45,219 nucleotides of DNA from a virus. The notes under the pieces were generated by a model. It had not been told where the DNA came from, did not search any database, and saw nothing but the letters and a program-made list of their open reading frames with translations. Each line of letters starts with the position of its first letter. Position 1 is the first letter of the stretch. The stretch covers positions 1 through 45,219 of IMG/VR virus record IMGVR_UViG_3300045971_000694. One strand, written 5' to 3'. Both the position numbers and the translations under genes were made by a program. Below, in pieces: positions 21,097-28,311 of this stretch.

Positions 21097-22435
21097 AACC
21101 CTCTTTCATCCGTATCAAATCCGCTGGATTGAAGCGCAGTCCCGCTTTAAGCTTGCCATGATGGCACGTCAAACGGGTAAGTCGCTGTGTACCACCTATG
21201 AGATTGCGCGTGATTGCCAGTTGGCCGAAATTGAAGGGCGCAAAACTCGCTGGGTGATTTTATCGCGTGGTGAACGTCAGGCCAAAGAGGCCATTGATGA
21301 AGGGGTTAAGGTGCACTGCAAGGCTATGGGTAGCATCATCAAAGCCTCGGAATATGATTACAGCGGTGGTGATGCCAAATACCGCGCGATGGAAGTAGAG
21401 TTTCCAAATGGTTCCAAAATAACCGCTCTCCCCGCCAATCCTGATACTGCCCGTGGTTTTAGCGCGAATGCCTTTCTGGATGAATTCGCCTTTCATGCCG
21501 ATAGCCGTAAAATATGGTCGGCGCTTTTTCCGGTTATTTCAAAGGGCTGGAGCCTGCGGGTCGTGTCCACACCCAATGGCAAGGGCAATAAATTCTATGA
21601 TCTGATGACCGGAGATGATCCAATTTGGTATCGCCAGACTACCGACATTTATGAGGCGGTGGCGGATGGTCTTAAGCGTAATGTCGATGAACTGCGCCGC
21701 GCCTTGAACGATGATGACGCCTGGGCCCAGGAGTTTGAGCTGAAATGGCTGGATGAGGCGAGTGCCTGGTTGTCGTTCGAGTTGATCAACAGCTGCGAGC
21801 ATGATGCTGCCGGGAGCGCTGACAACTACCAGGGTGGCCCCTGTTTTGTGGGGGTTGATATTGCGGCCCGTAACGATTTGTTTGTCATTTACGTGCTGGA
21901 GGCGGTTGGGGATGTGCTGTGGACGCGCGATATTATCGTGCGTAAACGCATTACGTTTATGGAGCAGGATGAACTGTTGGCGGATGTGTTCCGGCGCTAT
22001 CGGGTTATCCGCTGCTGCATGGATCAGACCGGTATGGGTGAAAAGCCGGTGGAAGATGCCATCCGCAAACATGGCAGCAGCCGGGTGGAAGGGGTGCTGT
22101 TTACCGGGCCCAACAAGCTGACCCTGGCGACGCTGGGCAAGGAAGCCTTTGAGGATCGAAAGATTCGCATACCACTGGGCGATAGTGATCTGCGGGCGGA
22201 TTTGCATAAATTGCAGAAGATAACCGGAGCCACCGGCCAGCCGCGCTTTGTGGCCGAATCAGACAGCACCGGCCATGCCGACCGCACCTGGGCCTGTTTT
22301 TTGGCACTGAATGCGGCGGATAATCAGAGTGGCCCGATTGAATTTCAATCAACCGGGCAGGGGCGTATCAGCAGTGATAATTTTGGTGATTACGTAGGCG
22401 GATATGGTAGCCGCCGCGATACAGTGGGGTTTTAA
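21086..22435 (+). CDS. Terminase large subunit (Mu gp28-like)
   Basis: The 449-residue motor pumps DNA into heads and cuts it by headful. The ATPase part has ARQTGKS (27-33) as Walker A, LDEFAF (131-136, Asp132-Glu133) as Walker B, and STPNGKGNKFYDL near 161. The nuclease part has acidic residues Asp258 (VGVDIAARND) and Asp313 (CMDQTGMGEK) of an RNase H-like fold. The start ATG 21086 (MEPKTLF) matches family starts. It is followed directly by the portal gene. Confidence 0.85.
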   Translation: MEPKTLFHPYQIRWIEAQSRFKLAMMARQTGKSLCTTYEIARDCQLAEIEGRKTRWVILSRGERQAKEAIDEGVKVHCKAMGSIIKASEYDYSGGDAKYRAMEVEFPNGSKITALPANPDTARGFSANAFLDEFAFHADSRKIWSALFPVISKGWSLRVVSTPNGKGNKFYDLMTGDDPIWYRQTTDIYEAVADGLKRNVDELRRALNDDDAWAQEFELKWLDEASAWLSFELINSCEHDAAGSADNYQGGPCFVGVDIAARNDLFVIYVLEAVGDVLWTRDIIVRKRITFMEQDELLADVFRRYRVIRCCMDQTGMGEKPVEDAIRKHGSSRVEGVLFTGPNKLTLATLGKEAFEDRKIRIPLGDSDLRADLHKLQKITGATGQPRFVAESDSTGHADRTWACFLALNAADNQSGPIEFQSTGQGRISSDNFGDYVGGYGSRRDTVGF

Positions 22436-24028
22436 ATGGCATATCCAACGGCCTTGCGAAATGAAGTCGCAACCATCAGCAAAGACATCACCTTTCCAAC
22501 GTTCGGCGGGGTCATGTATCCCAATGATGATACGCTGCTGGCCAGGGGCGCTGGTGCCGGTCTGAAGATTTATGATCAGATCGAACGTGATAGTCACGCC
22601 TTTGCGGTGCTGCAGAAGCGCAAGATGGCGATTATCGGTAAGGAATGGGATGTAGAACCGGCCTCAAACCGTCTGAAGGATAAAAAAATAGCGGAGCTGG
22701 TCAAGTGGCAGCTTGAAAACCTATCGATGGATGGCCCGGATGATGAGGTATTGCCGCAATGCTCCGGTTTTGATCAGATGTGCCTGAATCTGCTGGATGC
22801 CATTTTAAAAGGGTATGCCGTTGGTGAAATTATCTGGGGCAGCGATGGCGGCGAAATAGTTGCTCGTGAAGTGCGTGCCAAAGAACAGCGGCGCTTTCTT
22901 TTTACTCCCGGTACCACAGGCTTCAAGCTTAATTTGAAAACGTGGCAAAATATGCTGCCGGGGGAGCCGGTACCACCGCGCAAGTTTATTGTGCACAGCT
23001 GCGGTGCCAAAGATGGCAATCCCTACGGGCTGGGGCTGGGCACGCGCCTGTTTTGGCCGGTGCTGTTCAAGCGCCAGGATATTACCTTCTGGCTGACCTT
23101 TGTCGATAAATTTGCATCACCAACCGCCAAAGGCACCTATCCATCAGGCACAACGCCGGAAGATAAAGCCAAACTGCTGGGGTCTTTGAGTGCGCTCTCG
23201 CAGGAGACCGGCATTATCGTACCGGAGGGGATGTCGATTGAATTGATCGAAGCGGCGAGGTCCGGTTCTATCGATAGTTACGAACGGCTGGCCCGCTACA
23301 TGGATGAGCAGATCTCGGAATGTGTACTGGGGGAAACCGGCAGTACCAATCAGTCCAACGGCGGCGGTAGTCGTGCCCGCGATGAAGTGGGCAATAGCGT
23401 ACGCCTGGAGCTGGTCAAGGCGGATGCTGATTTACTGAGTGCGACGCTGAACAGTACCCTGATCAAATGGATCAGCCAGCTAAATGATGCGACAGCCACC
23501 CCGCCCAAGGTGTGGCGTGATTGCGGCGAACCGGAAGATTTGAAGGTGAAGGCCGAGCGGGATGGGCTTTTATCAAAAGAGTGCGGTGTGATGTTTAGTG
23601 GCACGTATTTCGAGCGGGAGTATGGTTTTGAGGCGGGGGATATTGTGAGCGTAAATCCTAACCCAAATCCCCCCAACCCTTTAGGCCCCAGAGGGTCCCC
23701 TTTAACGAAGGGGGGCTTTAAAGCTCCTCCCTTTGTAAAGGACCCTCTGGGGCCTAAAGGAGGTGGGGGAGGGATTTCGTTTGCCGAAAGCCCGGACACC
23801 CTTGCCCTTCTGGCGGATCACCACGCCGCTGCAGCTGATCCGGCTCTATCGCAGTGGGTTGATCAGCTGCGCGGGATTATGAATTCTGCGGTTGATTTGG
23901 CAGAGATGAAGGATTCTGTGCTGGCGGCATTCCCTGGGCTACCGGTGGAAGAGATGGCGCGGATTCTGGCTGAGGAGTCGATTCGGGCACAGATGGCTGG
24001 TCGTCTGGATGTACGTAATCATGACTGA
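22436..24028 (+). CDS. Portal protein, DUF935 (Mu gp29-like), with repeat-encoded insert
   Basis: The 530-residue protein forms the dodecameric portal ring. Conserved stretches include QIERDSHAFAVLQKRKMAII, ILKGYAVGEIIW, FIVHSCGAKDGNPYGLGLGT and CVLGETGSTNQSNGGGSRA. Residues about 410-447 come from a C/G-rich interspersed palindrome (PNPPNPLGPRGSPLTKGG and on). It lies in frame in the region where DUF935 proteins have a variable linker before the C-terminal helical domain. Start directly abuts the terminase stop. Confidence 0.85.
   Translation: MAYPTALRNEVATISKDITFPTFGGVMYPNDDTLLARGAGAGLKIYDQIERDSHAFAVLQKRKMAIIGKEWDVEPASNRLKDKKIAELVKWQLENLSMDGPDDEVLPQCSGFDQMCLNLLDAILKGYAVGEIIWGSDGGEIVAREVRAKEQRRFLFTPGTTGFKLNLKTWQNMLPGEPVPPRKFIVHSCGAKDGNPYGLGLGTRLFWPVLFKRQDITFWLTFVDKFASPTAKGTYPSGTTPEDKAKLLGSLSALSQETGIIVPEGMSIELIEAARSGSIDSYERLARYMDEQISECVLGETGSTNQSNGGGSRARDEVGNSVRLELVKADADLLSATLNSTLIKWISQLNDATATPPKVWRDCGEPEDLKVKAERDGLLSKECGVMFSGTYFEREYGFEAGDIVSVNPNPNPPNPLGPRGSPLTKGGFKAPPFVKDPLGPKGGGGGISFAESPDTLALLADHHAAAADPALSQWVDQLRGIMNSAVDLAEMKDSVLAAFPGLPVEEMARILAEESIRAQMAGRLDVRNHD
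23665..23777. repeat. C/G-rich interspersed palindrome inside the portal gene
   Basis: It runs AAATCCCCCCAACCC to GGTGGGGGAGGGATTT and has TTTAGGCCCCAGAGGG on one side and CCCTCTGGGGCCTAAAGG on the other as inverted arms, a more complete copy of the element than the one at 15203. It is translated without stops. Confidence 0.9.
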
Positions 24029-25166
24029 TGCGGAGTATAACGCTACCTTTAAGCTCCCTTTTAACGAGGCTTCTGCGTTCTTTAAACAGAAGTTGAATAT
24101 ACCCACGGAACGCTGGGATGATCTGTGGAAAGAAGAGCATGCCAAGGGGTTTATGAGTGCCGGCGCGATGAAGGCAGATTTGTTATCAGATCTGCATGCC
24201 TCGGTACAAAAGGCGATTGATGGTGGTCTGAGTCTCAAGGATTTCCGCAGCCAGTTTGATGATATTGTTACCAAACATGGCTGGGATTATAAGGGTGGCC
24301 GCAATTGGCGTTCAACGCTGATTTACGATACCAACATTACCACCGCCTATCAGGCGGGACGCTGGCAGCAGTTTCAGGACGCTGGCACAAAGTATTTGAA
24401 ATATATCCACGCCGACGGTGTCCGGCATCCGCGCCCGCTGCATGTAGCCTGGAATGGTACAGTCCGTCCGATTGATGATCCGTTTTGGGGCAGCCATTAT
24501 CCGCCCAACGGCTGGTGCTGTCATTGCCGGGCTGTGGCTGCAGAGGCTGGCGAAGTAACGGCAGAGCCTGCCGGATGGAAAGATATTGACCCTAAAACCG
24601 GCACTATGCAGGGGATTGACAAGGGCTGGGATTATAATGTGGGGAAAGCCTGGAGAGGGCAGTTACCGGATACAAAAGGTGACGTATGGTCACCATTACC
24701 GTATCCACAACAGGAAAAGGGTAAAATATTACCGCTTGATCATGTTTTAAAAACACTGGGCCCTGCTATCCATAACAAGCAAGGAATGATTGAAGCGGTA
24801 CGCAATACTATTGGTGCTGACGAAGCATTTATCCGTTTTGAAAAGGGTGATATACGGCAGGACGTTTATCTGAATGCCGAACAGTTAGGAAGTCACCTGG
24901 CACTTGATCGCTCTCCATATATTCCGTTTCTGATCGATGTCATTGAGAATCCGGCAGAGATCAGATTGTTATTTGAACAAAATCAGCAAACCGGAAGGGT
25001 CAGACTGTCAGTCAATTTTATTAAGGGTATCGATACCGGCAACGGCAAAGCCATGTTTCTTGTATCAAGAGTTCGTAACGGGATACCGGAAGGATTAACC
25101 TTGATTCCGGCTAAAGCAAAAAAAATAGATTCATTTAGAAAAGGTAAACTGCTCTATGAAAGCTGA
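24021..25166 (+). CDS. Mu F-like head morphogenesis protein with C-terminal PBECR-like nuclease domain
   Basis: From ATG 24021 the 381-residue protein has a Mu F domain (about 1-200, with WRSTLIYDTNITTAYQAGRW, HPRPLHVAWNGTVRPID and HYPPNGWCCHCRA). A separate C-terminal domain (about 234-381, VYLNAEQLGSHLALDRSPYI, FLIDVIENPAEI and GKAMFLVSRV) resembles PBECR domains, a nuclease fold related to barnase, colicin E5/D and RelE. Such fusions deliver or store toxins with the head in other phages. It overlaps the portal stop by 8 bases. A terminator follows at once. Confidence 0.75.
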   Translation: MTDAEYNATFKLPFNEASAFFKQKLNIPTERWDDLWKEEHAKGFMSAGAMKADLLSDLHASVQKAIDGGLSLKDFRSQFDDIVTKHGWDYKGGRNWRSTLIYDTNITTAYQAGRWQQFQDAGTKYLKYIHADGVRHPRPLHVAWNGTVRPIDDPFWGSHYPPNGWCCHCRAVAAEAGEVTAEPAGWKDIDPKTGTMQGIDKGWDYNVGKAWRGQLPDTKGDVWSPLPYPQQEKGKILPLDHVLKTLGPAIHNKQGMIEAVRNTIGADEAFIRFEKGDIRQDVYLNAEQLGSHLALDRSPYIPFLIDVIENPAEIRLLFEQNQQTGRVRLSVNFIKGIDTGNGKAMFLVSRVRNGIPEGLTLIPAKAKKIDSFRKGKLLYES

Positions 25167-25195
25167 AAGCCGCAAGGTTTTATTCTGCGGCTTTC
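25165..25195. terminator. Bidirectional intrinsic terminator between head genes F and G
   Basis: GAAAGCCGCA (25165-25174) pairs perfectly with TGCGGCTTTC (25186-25195). The stem can act on both strands: it closes late transcript 1 after the F-like gene and it ends the minus-strand unit 25180-25959. Confidence 0.75.
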
Positions 25196-25257
25196 TCTCC
25201 TGCTCGTACGGTCACGATGGGCAAACCGCCAAGCGTATTGGGGAGCCTCCCACGCAT
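25180..25257 (-). other. 25-codon minus-strand ORF or small RNA before the terminator
   Basis: On the minus strand MRGRLPNTLGGLPIVTVRAG then EKAAE ends within the terminator stem. TATAAT (complement of 25272-25277) lies 15 bp upstream of its ATG, so a transcript of about 100 bases starting near 25265 is plausible. No good ribosome binding site is seen. It may be a peptide gene, a small RNA, or the tail of the minus-strand operon. Confidence 0.3.
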
Positions 25258-25313
25258 GACGGCCTAACTCTATTATAAACAGAAGAATCGAAAATGCACA
25301 TTGAAAAACTACG

Positions 25314-25442
25314 TCACTTCGTAACCACAATGATCAAACCATTAACAACTCCTTCGCCGTAATCCACTATTCCGGTGAGGGAATTAGGCGGCGGGGCTTG
25401 TGGTTTAGGGGCCTGAGTCTCGCTGCTTTTATCATCTTCCAT
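25314..25442 (-). CDS. Small minus-strand accessory protein (42 aa)
   Basis: MEDDKSSETQAPKPQAPPPN is a flexible acidic and proline-rich start. The C-terminal half (SLTGIVDYGEGVVNGLIIVV then TK) is hydrophobic and could insert in or bind a membrane. AAAGGAGG stands 9 bases before the ATG, a very strong site. It begins 16 bases after the stop of the three-helix membrane protein, so the two form an operon running against the head genes. Unknown family. Confidence 0.6.
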   Translation of the reverse strand: MEDDKSSETQAPKPQAPPPNSLTGIVDYGEGVVNGLIIVVTK

Positions 25443-25458
25443 GGTGTGTTTCCTCCTT

Positions 25459-25959
25459 TCACCAGAATAAGAAACCGGCCCCTGCAATGCCTAAAAGCAC
25501 AAAAGAAAGGACAAGTAATTTTGAGCTGGCTTGTAATTTTTTTGCTCGTATCGTTTGTTCTGTTTCTTGACGATTAATGCACTGCCAAAGGGCGACAGCC
25601 ATCCCTTTCATGGTAAGCTGATGGTCGTATTCTTCAAGGTTGTTAAGGGTTTCCAGAAGGTTTGGATATTCGATTTTTCTGGTTTTTGAACCGCGAAAAG
25701 AATTAATGCAGAACACCAGCACACCAAACGAAACAATAACAGAGCAAACTGATACTCCTTGCCACCAATACAGCGGCCATGTTGCTTTGGGGTCTTTGAG
25801 CAGGGAAAAATTGAGCGCCAGACATAACGATGATAACCACATGTACTGTTTGAAAAGATTATCCTGGCGGGTGATGAGTTTGTCACAAAGAAAATAAAAA
25901 TAGTTTTCCATTTGCCGGTAAACTTGATCATATGGTTTATCGATATAGGCGTTACTCAT
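25459..25959 (-). CDS. Minus-strand membrane protein, probable moron
   Basis: ATG 25957-25959 follows AAAAGGAG. The 166-residue protein has membrane segments at about 40-54, 66-86 and 147-166 and a cytoplasmic charged loop (88-142). It is noticeably more AT-rich than the head genes around it and runs opposite to them, inserted between F (24021) and G (26018). The arrangement (own strand, terminator, membrane protein) is typical of lysogen-expressed morons that block superinfection or alter the host envelope. The function is inferred from context. The longer frame to 26037 would start within the G gene and is rejected. Confidence 0.75.
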   Translation of the reverse strand: MSNAYIDKPYDQVYRQMENYFYFLCDKLITRQDNLFKQYMWLSSLCLALNFSLLKDPKATWPLYWWQGVSVCSVIVSFGVLVFCINSFRGSKTRKIEYPNLLETLNNLEEYDHQLTMKGMAVALWQCINRQETEQTIRAKKLQASSKLLVLSFVLLGIAGAGFLFW

Positions 25960-26017
25960 AGCGGCTCCTTTTTGAAAATTGTTGAAAATCCTACCACCTC
26001 GGAGCAAAAATATAAAT

Positions 26018-26593
26018 ATGAATATCGGAATAACCATTGACGACCGCGAGATTCGCCGGGGCCTGGAGGCTCTGACGGCACGGCTTGATAACTTAAAGCC
26101 GGTGTTTACAAAAATAGGTACGCTCTACATGCGGCGGGTGTTGGAGAACTTTGCCGGTGAACGGGATCCGGAGGGGAACGCCTGGCCACGTTTATCTGCC
26201 GTGACGCTGATGCTGCAGCTGGCACGCAACAAGGGCTTTCGTAAGGGTACTAAGACGGGACTCCATAAAGGTGCGCTGAATAAGGCGGGTCGGAGTTTCC
26301 TGCAAAATAAAATGTTGCTGGTAGAGCGGGGCTGGCTCAAGGACGATGTCAAATTTCAGGCTACCAAGGATGGGGTTACTATAGGAGCCGGTGGCAGCAG
26401 ATCCGGGGACTATGCCGCTGCCCAGCAGTTTGGCACCCTGAAGGCCGGGCGCGGCAGAAAGACGCGCATACCAGCCCGGCCCTTTTTGGCAATGAACGAT
26501 GGCACCAGCCTGCGCCTGGCACTGCGCGATAAACAGATGATTATGGATGTTGTGCATCAGGCCATCGGTGATGCAATAGACGGAAAGATATAA
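26018..26593 (+). CDS. Phage virion morphogenesis protein (Mu gpG-like)
   Basis: The 191-residue protein has the Mu G family pattern: ITIDDREIRRGLEALTARLD, GTLYMRRVLENFAGERDPEG then NAWPRLS, the central GAGGSRSGDYAAAQQFGT, and PARPFLAMNDG. In Mu, gpG joins head and tail assembly. ATG 26018 is chosen because upstream residues are not conserved in character; only a distant CGGAG serves as ribosome binding site. Since a terminator and the minus-strand unit now lie between F and G, it is unclear which promoter reads this gene. Confidence 0.8.
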   Translation: MNIGITIDDREIRRGLEALTARLDNLKPVFTKIGTLYMRRVLENFAGERDPEGNAWPRLSAVTLMLQLARNKGFRKGTKTGLHKGALNKAGRSFLQNKMLLVERGWLKDDVKFQATKDGVTIGAGGSRSGDYAAAQQFGTLKAGRGRKTRIPARPFLAMNDGTSLRLALRDKQMIMDVVHQAIGDAIDGKI

Positions 26594-26702
26594 ATCCCAA
26601 AACAGGCCCTGTACGCCGTTTTTTATGGGAATGCACCCTAACCCCTGTGCTGTCGCCTGATAATCACGGCAACACTGTTTATAAACCGAATCAGCTGCTG
26701 TT

Positions 26703-26749
26703 TGTTTCAGCCATTGAAAAGACTATTCCCCTCGTTTCACCTACTGTCT
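26703..26749 (+). promoter_or_regulatory. Late promoter 2 with activator dyad
   Basis: TTTCA (26705-26709), five bases, TGAAA (26715-26719), then 22 bases to TACTGT (26742-26747), the same geometry and wording as at 14971. The transcript would start about 15 bases before the protease gene. Another short hairpin (GTCTCC/GGAGAC, 26746-26761) follows in the leader. Confidence 0.65.
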
Positions 26750-26766
26750 CCCAAAAGGAGACAGAC

Positions 26767-27852
26767 ATGCCCACACACCTACAAATTTTTAAAGCCGGTA
26801 CTCATACTCCGCAATCAGGTCAGTCGATCCGTTTTAGCGAGGCCGATCTGATCAAAACGATTGCTGCCTACGATCCGGCCAAACATGAAGCGCCCCTGGT
26901 GGTTGGTCATCCGGCTGTTGATGCACCGGCCTACGGCTGGGTTACGTCGCTCTCGTTTGCCGATGGTACCATCCTGGCAGAACCTGGTCAGGTTGACCCC
27001 GCTTTTGCCGAGTTGGTCAATAAAGGTACCTTCAAAAAGATTTCTGCTTCGTTCTATCGCCCTTCTGCAGCCAACAATCCTGTCCCTGGTGTTTTCTATT
27101 TACGTCACGTCGGTTTTTTAGGTGGTCAGGCTCCCGCTATCAAGGGGCTCAAAAGCGCTTCGTTTGCCGACAGTGAAGAGGGTGTTGTTTCGTTTGGTGA
27201 TTATGAGGACCAGATCGAATCAGGGTTATGGCGACGTCTTAAAAACTGGATGATTGGCAAGGAGGGTATTGATGCTGCTGAAGTTGTTTTCCCGGAGTTT
27301 GAATTAAATACGCTGGCGCAGGATGCCTATCAACCGGAAGCGCCGGATCAGACTGATTCGGCACTTCCGAATTTCACGGAGGGATCTATGAATCAAAAAG
27401 AATTTGATGAACAAAAAGCCGCCCTGGATACACAGGCGGTGGCTTTTGCCGAGCGTGAGGCAGCGCTGAAGGTAAAAGAGGAGGCACTGGTAATTGCGGA
27501 TAATGTCAATTTTGCGGAGGGGCTGGTTGCCAAAGGTATTCTGGCACCGGCACAGAAAGAGTCGGCAGTAGCGCTGTTGTCCCTTGCGGCCGGGTTGTCG
27601 GCTCCGGTGAGTTTTGCGGAGGGTAAAGATCATGCCGATATTCTGCGCGATTTTCTCTCTAACCAACCAAAGATTGTGGCGTTTGGTGAATTTGCCGGGG
27701 ATGCGGCTGACGAGGCCAGTTCGGTTAGTTTTGCTGCCCCGCCTGGGTTTACGGTTGATGCTGCAAATCTGGAGTTGCACAACAAGGCGCTGGCCTATCA
27801 GCAGAAAAACCCCGGCATGGAGTATATGACAGCAGTTAAAGTGTGTAGTTAA
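26767..27852 (+). CDS. Prohead protease and scaffold (Mu I/gp32-like)
   Basis: ATG 26767 follows AAAAGGAG; an open frame extends further upstream but contains the promoter. The 361-residue protein has the protease part (IFKAGTHTPQSGQSIRFSEA, EAPLVVGHPAVDAPAYGW, KKISASFYRPS and YLRHVGFLGGQAPAIKGL). A helical scaffold part follows from about residue 208. The protease matures the prohead by cleaving the scaffold. An internal start at 27388 gives the scaffold alone. Confidence 0.85.
   Translation: MPTHLQIFKAGTHTPQSGQSIRFSEADLIKTIAAYDPAKHEAPLVVGHPAVDAPAYGWVTSLSFADGTILAEPGQVDPAFAELVNKGTFKKISASFYRPSAANNPVPGVFYLRHVGFLGGQAPAIKGLKSASFADSEEGVVSFGDYEDQIESGLWRRLKNWMIGKEGIDAAEVVFPEFELNTLAQDAYQPEAPDQTDSALPNFTEGSMNQKEFDEQKAALDTQAVAFAEREAALKVKEEALVIADNVNFAEGLVAKGILAPAQKESAVALLSLAAGLSAPVSFAEGKDHADILRDFLSNQPKIVAFGEFAGDAADEASSVSFAAPPGFTVDAANLELHNKALAYQQKNPGMEYMTAVKVCS
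27388..27852 (+). CDS. Internal scaffold protein (Mu Z-like), nested in-frame
   Basis: ATG 27388 is in frame with the protease gene and has GGAGGG 5 bases upstream. The product (154 residues, MNQKEFDEQKAALDTQAVAF and on, rich in Ala and Glu) is a coiled-coil scaffold. Nested expression of protease and scaffold from one frame is the standard arrangement in Mu and lambda. Confidence 0.65.
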   Translation: MNQKEFDEQKAALDTQAVAFAEREAALKVKEEALVIADNVNFAEGLVAKGILAPAQKESAVALLSLAAGLSAPVSFAEGKDHADILRDFLSNQPKIVAFGEFAGDAADEASSVSFAAPPGFTVDAANLELHNKALAYQQKNPGMEYMTAVKVCS

Positions 27853-27859
27853 AAAACCC

Positions 27860-27887
27860 GTAGGGGCGAGGCATGTCTCGCCCCTAC
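27860..27887. repeat. TAGGGGCGA-family palindrome between scaffold and decoration genes
   Basis: GTAGGGGCGAGGCATG pairs with TCTCGCCCCTAC, with one mismatch in the arms. It fills the short gap after the scaffold stop. Confidence 0.85.
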
Positions 27888-27903
27888 CCTAAAGGAGATC
27901 ATC

Positions 27904-28251
27904 ATGAGTAGACAGTTTGTCAGTTTGTTAGCATTAAGCGTTATCGCCAGTGGGGCGGTAGCGGAAGCTCGTTTTCTTACTCCGGCTTCGGCCCAGGTAA
28001 CGGTAGCCGGATCAAATACGCTGGGCGTGGCGCGTTTTGCCGCTGTTGATACCGATCAATTGACGGTGGATGCCCTGGGCACTGCTGTTGTAGAAACCGG
28101 CGCTGCCCTGACGGCAAATGGCCTGCTACAGGTTGATGCCAGTGGCCGGGTTATTGATAAGGCGGCTGGTGTGACTGTTGCCCGTTTGCTGCCGGGACAG
28201 ACGGCCAGCGCCGCCGGTCAGTTTGTTGAAGTGCTGTTGATTCCCAATTAA
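27904..28251 (+). CDS. Capsid decoration protein, DUF2190-like
   Basis: The 115-residue protein has the DUF2190 plan: a mildly hydrophobic start, then beta-strands with ARFLTPASAQVTVAGSNTLG, VETGAALTANGLLQVDASGR and ARLLPGQTASAAGQFVEVLL. These proteins form a beta-tulip that binds the capsid surface, and the gene precedes the major capsid gene as usual. AAAGGAG precedes ATG 27904. The hydrophobic N-terminus is probably a strand, not a signal peptide. Confidence 0.75.
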   Translation: MSRQFVSLLALSVIASGAVAEARFLTPASAQVTVAGSNTLGVARFAAVDTDQLTVDALGTAVVETGAALTANGLLQVDASGRVIDKAAGVTVARLLPGQTASAAGQFVEVLLIPN

Positions 28252-28256
28252 AAAGC

Positions 28257-28288
28257 AGTTTTTAGTTTTGAGTTTTTAGTTTTTAGTC
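28257..28288. repeat. GTTTTTA heptamer repeats before the capsid gene
   Basis: Four GTTTTTA-type copies (one with G for A) lie between the decoration and major capsid genes, ahead of the AAAGGAG site. Confidence 0.7.
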
Positions 28289-28311
28289 AACCAATGTAAA
28301 GGAGCTTTATT

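Noticed and set aside
25195-25275. c-di-GMP riboswitch on the plus strand, suggested by CACGATGGGCAAACC and GGCCTAAC
   Set aside because: The middle blocks do not fit the GEMM fold, no plus-strand gene follows, and the minus-strand reading with terminator explains the stretch better.
25960-26037. N-terminal extension of the minus-strand membrane protein
   Set aside because: It would overlap the start of the G-like gene; the internal ATG at 25959 has a strong ribosome binding site.
26647-26766. Longer start of the protease gene
   Set aside because: The extension contains the late promoter motif and a better ribosome binding site precedes ATG 26767.
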